64,000 nt of DNA. It comes from Chloroflexota bacterium. Lineage in GTDB: Bacteria; Chloroflexota; Anaerolineae; Anaerolineales; UBA11579. The stretch spans positions 1 through 64,000 of the forward strand of contig VRUJ01000023.1 of assembly GCA_019456165.1 (NCBI GenBank), read 5' to 3'. The translations under genes and the position numbers were made by a program. Of the stretch, positions 63,315 to 64,000 are shown piece after piece; positions within the stretch are counted from its first letter, which is position 1; each line of letters starts with the position of its first letter. The notes below the pieces were generated by a model. It did not search any database and was not told where the DNA came from. It saw only the letters and a list, made by a program, of their open reading frames with translations.

Positions 63315-63347
63315 TCCAGCCCATATCATACCTTAAGACGGGCTGGT
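63315..63347 (-). promoter_or_regulatory. hairpin in the ppdK leader
   Basis: The stem CCAGCCC/GGGCTGG (63316-63322 with 63340-63346) has a 17-base loop. On the minus strand it is followed by ATTTTTATAT and then, within 20 bases, the ppdK ribosome site. It may act as an attenuator, or on the plus strand as a weak terminator. Confidence 0.4.
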
Positions 63348-63391
63348 TTTGGAGGTCAATCCGAGAAATCAATTTCCCCTTCCAAAATCAT

Positions 63392-63487
63392 TTAAATAGC
63401 AGGGGGTACAAAAATTGCGCTGAAAGCCACAGTCACGACTAAAAAGAACATGAATGCGATCCAAAGAGTGAAAATTCGTTTACTCAT
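63392..63487 (-). CDS. 31-residue membrane peptide
   Basis: The peptide begins MSKRIFTLWIAFMFFLVV and is almost one hydrophobic helix after a K-R start, ending FVPPAI. A GGAGG site lies 6 bases before the ATG. It is upstream of ppdK on the same strand. It could be a small membrane subunit or regulator. No family is known to me. Confidence 0.55.
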   Translation of the reverse strand: MSKRIFTLWIAFMFFLVVTVAFSAIFVPPAI

Positions 63488-63791
63488 CACAGGCCTCCAG
63501 ATAAGATGAATGATACATGCTTAAGACGCAATATTCGCCCTTTAAGTTCCAATATTATGCTCCAAATTATTCCAAGAAAAATTATGGATTCAAGTAAATT
63601 TATTTCAATGAGATAATGGATAGAAAGATAACAATATAGATAAATTCGTCCAACTTATTATTCTCAGTCTGAATTTCATTGTAGGACACATAACCTCACA
63701 AATTCGCAATGCAGGTTGTTTTTCGCTTGTTTAAGATATGAAATAATGCTATCCCGTGAACAAGCAAACGGTAACATATGGAGTAAACGAT

Positions 63792-64000
63792 ATGAGCCTT
63801 CAAGAAACCGAACAGGAAAGAATACAAAGAATTCGCAGCGAACAAATCAAAGCCCGCGATCCGCTGGAAAAAGATCGACGTGTGAGCAGAAAGGTTACTG
63901 CACGCCGCAGAGTGAAGCGGAAAAATGAAAAATTTATTATGGACTCAATAAAAGATGTGCCATACGTATTTCGAGGGGGAATTATTGGGCTGATCTTGGG
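63792..64000 (+). CDS. start of a membrane protein, cut by window end
   Basis: 69 codons visible, starting MSLQETEQERIQRIRSEQIK, with GGAG 9 bases ahead. A Lys/Arg-rich helical start is followed by DVPYVFRGGIIGLILG, the beginning of a membrane helix. The rest lies beyond the window. A longer overlapping frame at 63716 has no such features. Confidence 0.55.
   Translation, partial: MSLQETEQERIQRIRSEQIKARDPLEKDRRVSRKVTARRRVKRKNEKFIMDSIKDVPYVFRGGIIGLIL

Noticed and set aside
63716-63928. 70-codon plus-strand frame near the right edge
   Set aside because: A different frame from 63792 has a ribosome site and a sensible membrane-protein start.

Overview
The window is about 64 kb of chromosomal DNA with roughly even base composition. 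It most likely comes from an uncultured member of the phylum Chloroflexota, class Anaerolineae. This placement is inferred from gene content and style: many lipoproteins carry a short ...AC(G) lipobox followed by Pro/Thr-rich linkers; a serine/threonine kinase is fused to WD40 propellers; methylmalonyl-CoA mutase is split; SecA is very long; and there is a PspC protein with a Lys-rich tail. No rRNA is present. One unusual tRNA is present, and I saw no CRISPR array.

Layout. 1-9.6 kb: a lipoprotein, an MFS exporter, a glutamine-dependent NAD synthetase split into two genes, an Lgt-like membrane protein, an NfeD/slipin pair, a RimI-like acetyltransferase and a frameshifted homoserine kinase-like gene. 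9.6-11 kb: folK-folP. 11.5-15.8 kb: a four-part locus that looks like a ComQXPA quorum-sensing system. It has a NarL-type response regulator (ComA-like), an isoprenyl synthase (ComQ-like), an unannotated 51-residue peptide with two Trp near its C-terminus (ComX-like), and a multi-TM histidine kinase with a PDZ-like loop (ComP-like, carrying a frameshift). 16-20.3 kb: a lipoprotein/14-TM MFS/DUF3352 operon resembling mycobacterial lprG-p55. 20.5-27.2 kb: a signalling cluster with a tandem-domain nucleotide cyclase between two paralogous cNMP-binding proteins, followed by the kinase-WD40 protein. 27.3-29.2 kb: an IS1595 element and unknown genes. 29.8-32 kb: rocD and argF. 32.7-37.4 kb: an operon with the B12 subunit of methylmalonyl-CoA mutase, meaB, a GNAT, prs, mutM and an acidic membrane protein. 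37.4-49.3 kb: a metallo-hydrolase, adenosine deaminase, secA and dnaE (divergent), and a PPi-type phosphofructokinase. 49.3-58.5 kb: the mutase large subunit, a RAYT transposase duplication with REP palindromes, pspC, two paralogous beta-propeller lipoproteins, a thiolase and two small-molecule exporters. 58.5-60.5 kb: an accessory islet with small genes, a class II tRNA carrying a proline anticodon, and an IS1595 remnant. 60.5-64 kb: ppdK, a 31-residue membrane peptide, and the start of another gene.

How the parts fit. The thiolase, the split mutase and MeaB suggest propionyl/methylmalonyl-CoA and fatty-acid metabolism. The PPi-type PFK and pyruvate phosphate dikinase suggest a pyrophosphate-linked glycolysis. 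The cyclase cluster suggests local cAMP signalling. The most interesting region is the ComQXPA-like locus. Such systems are, to my knowledge, described from Bacillota; here the gene order is different, with two genes on each strand.
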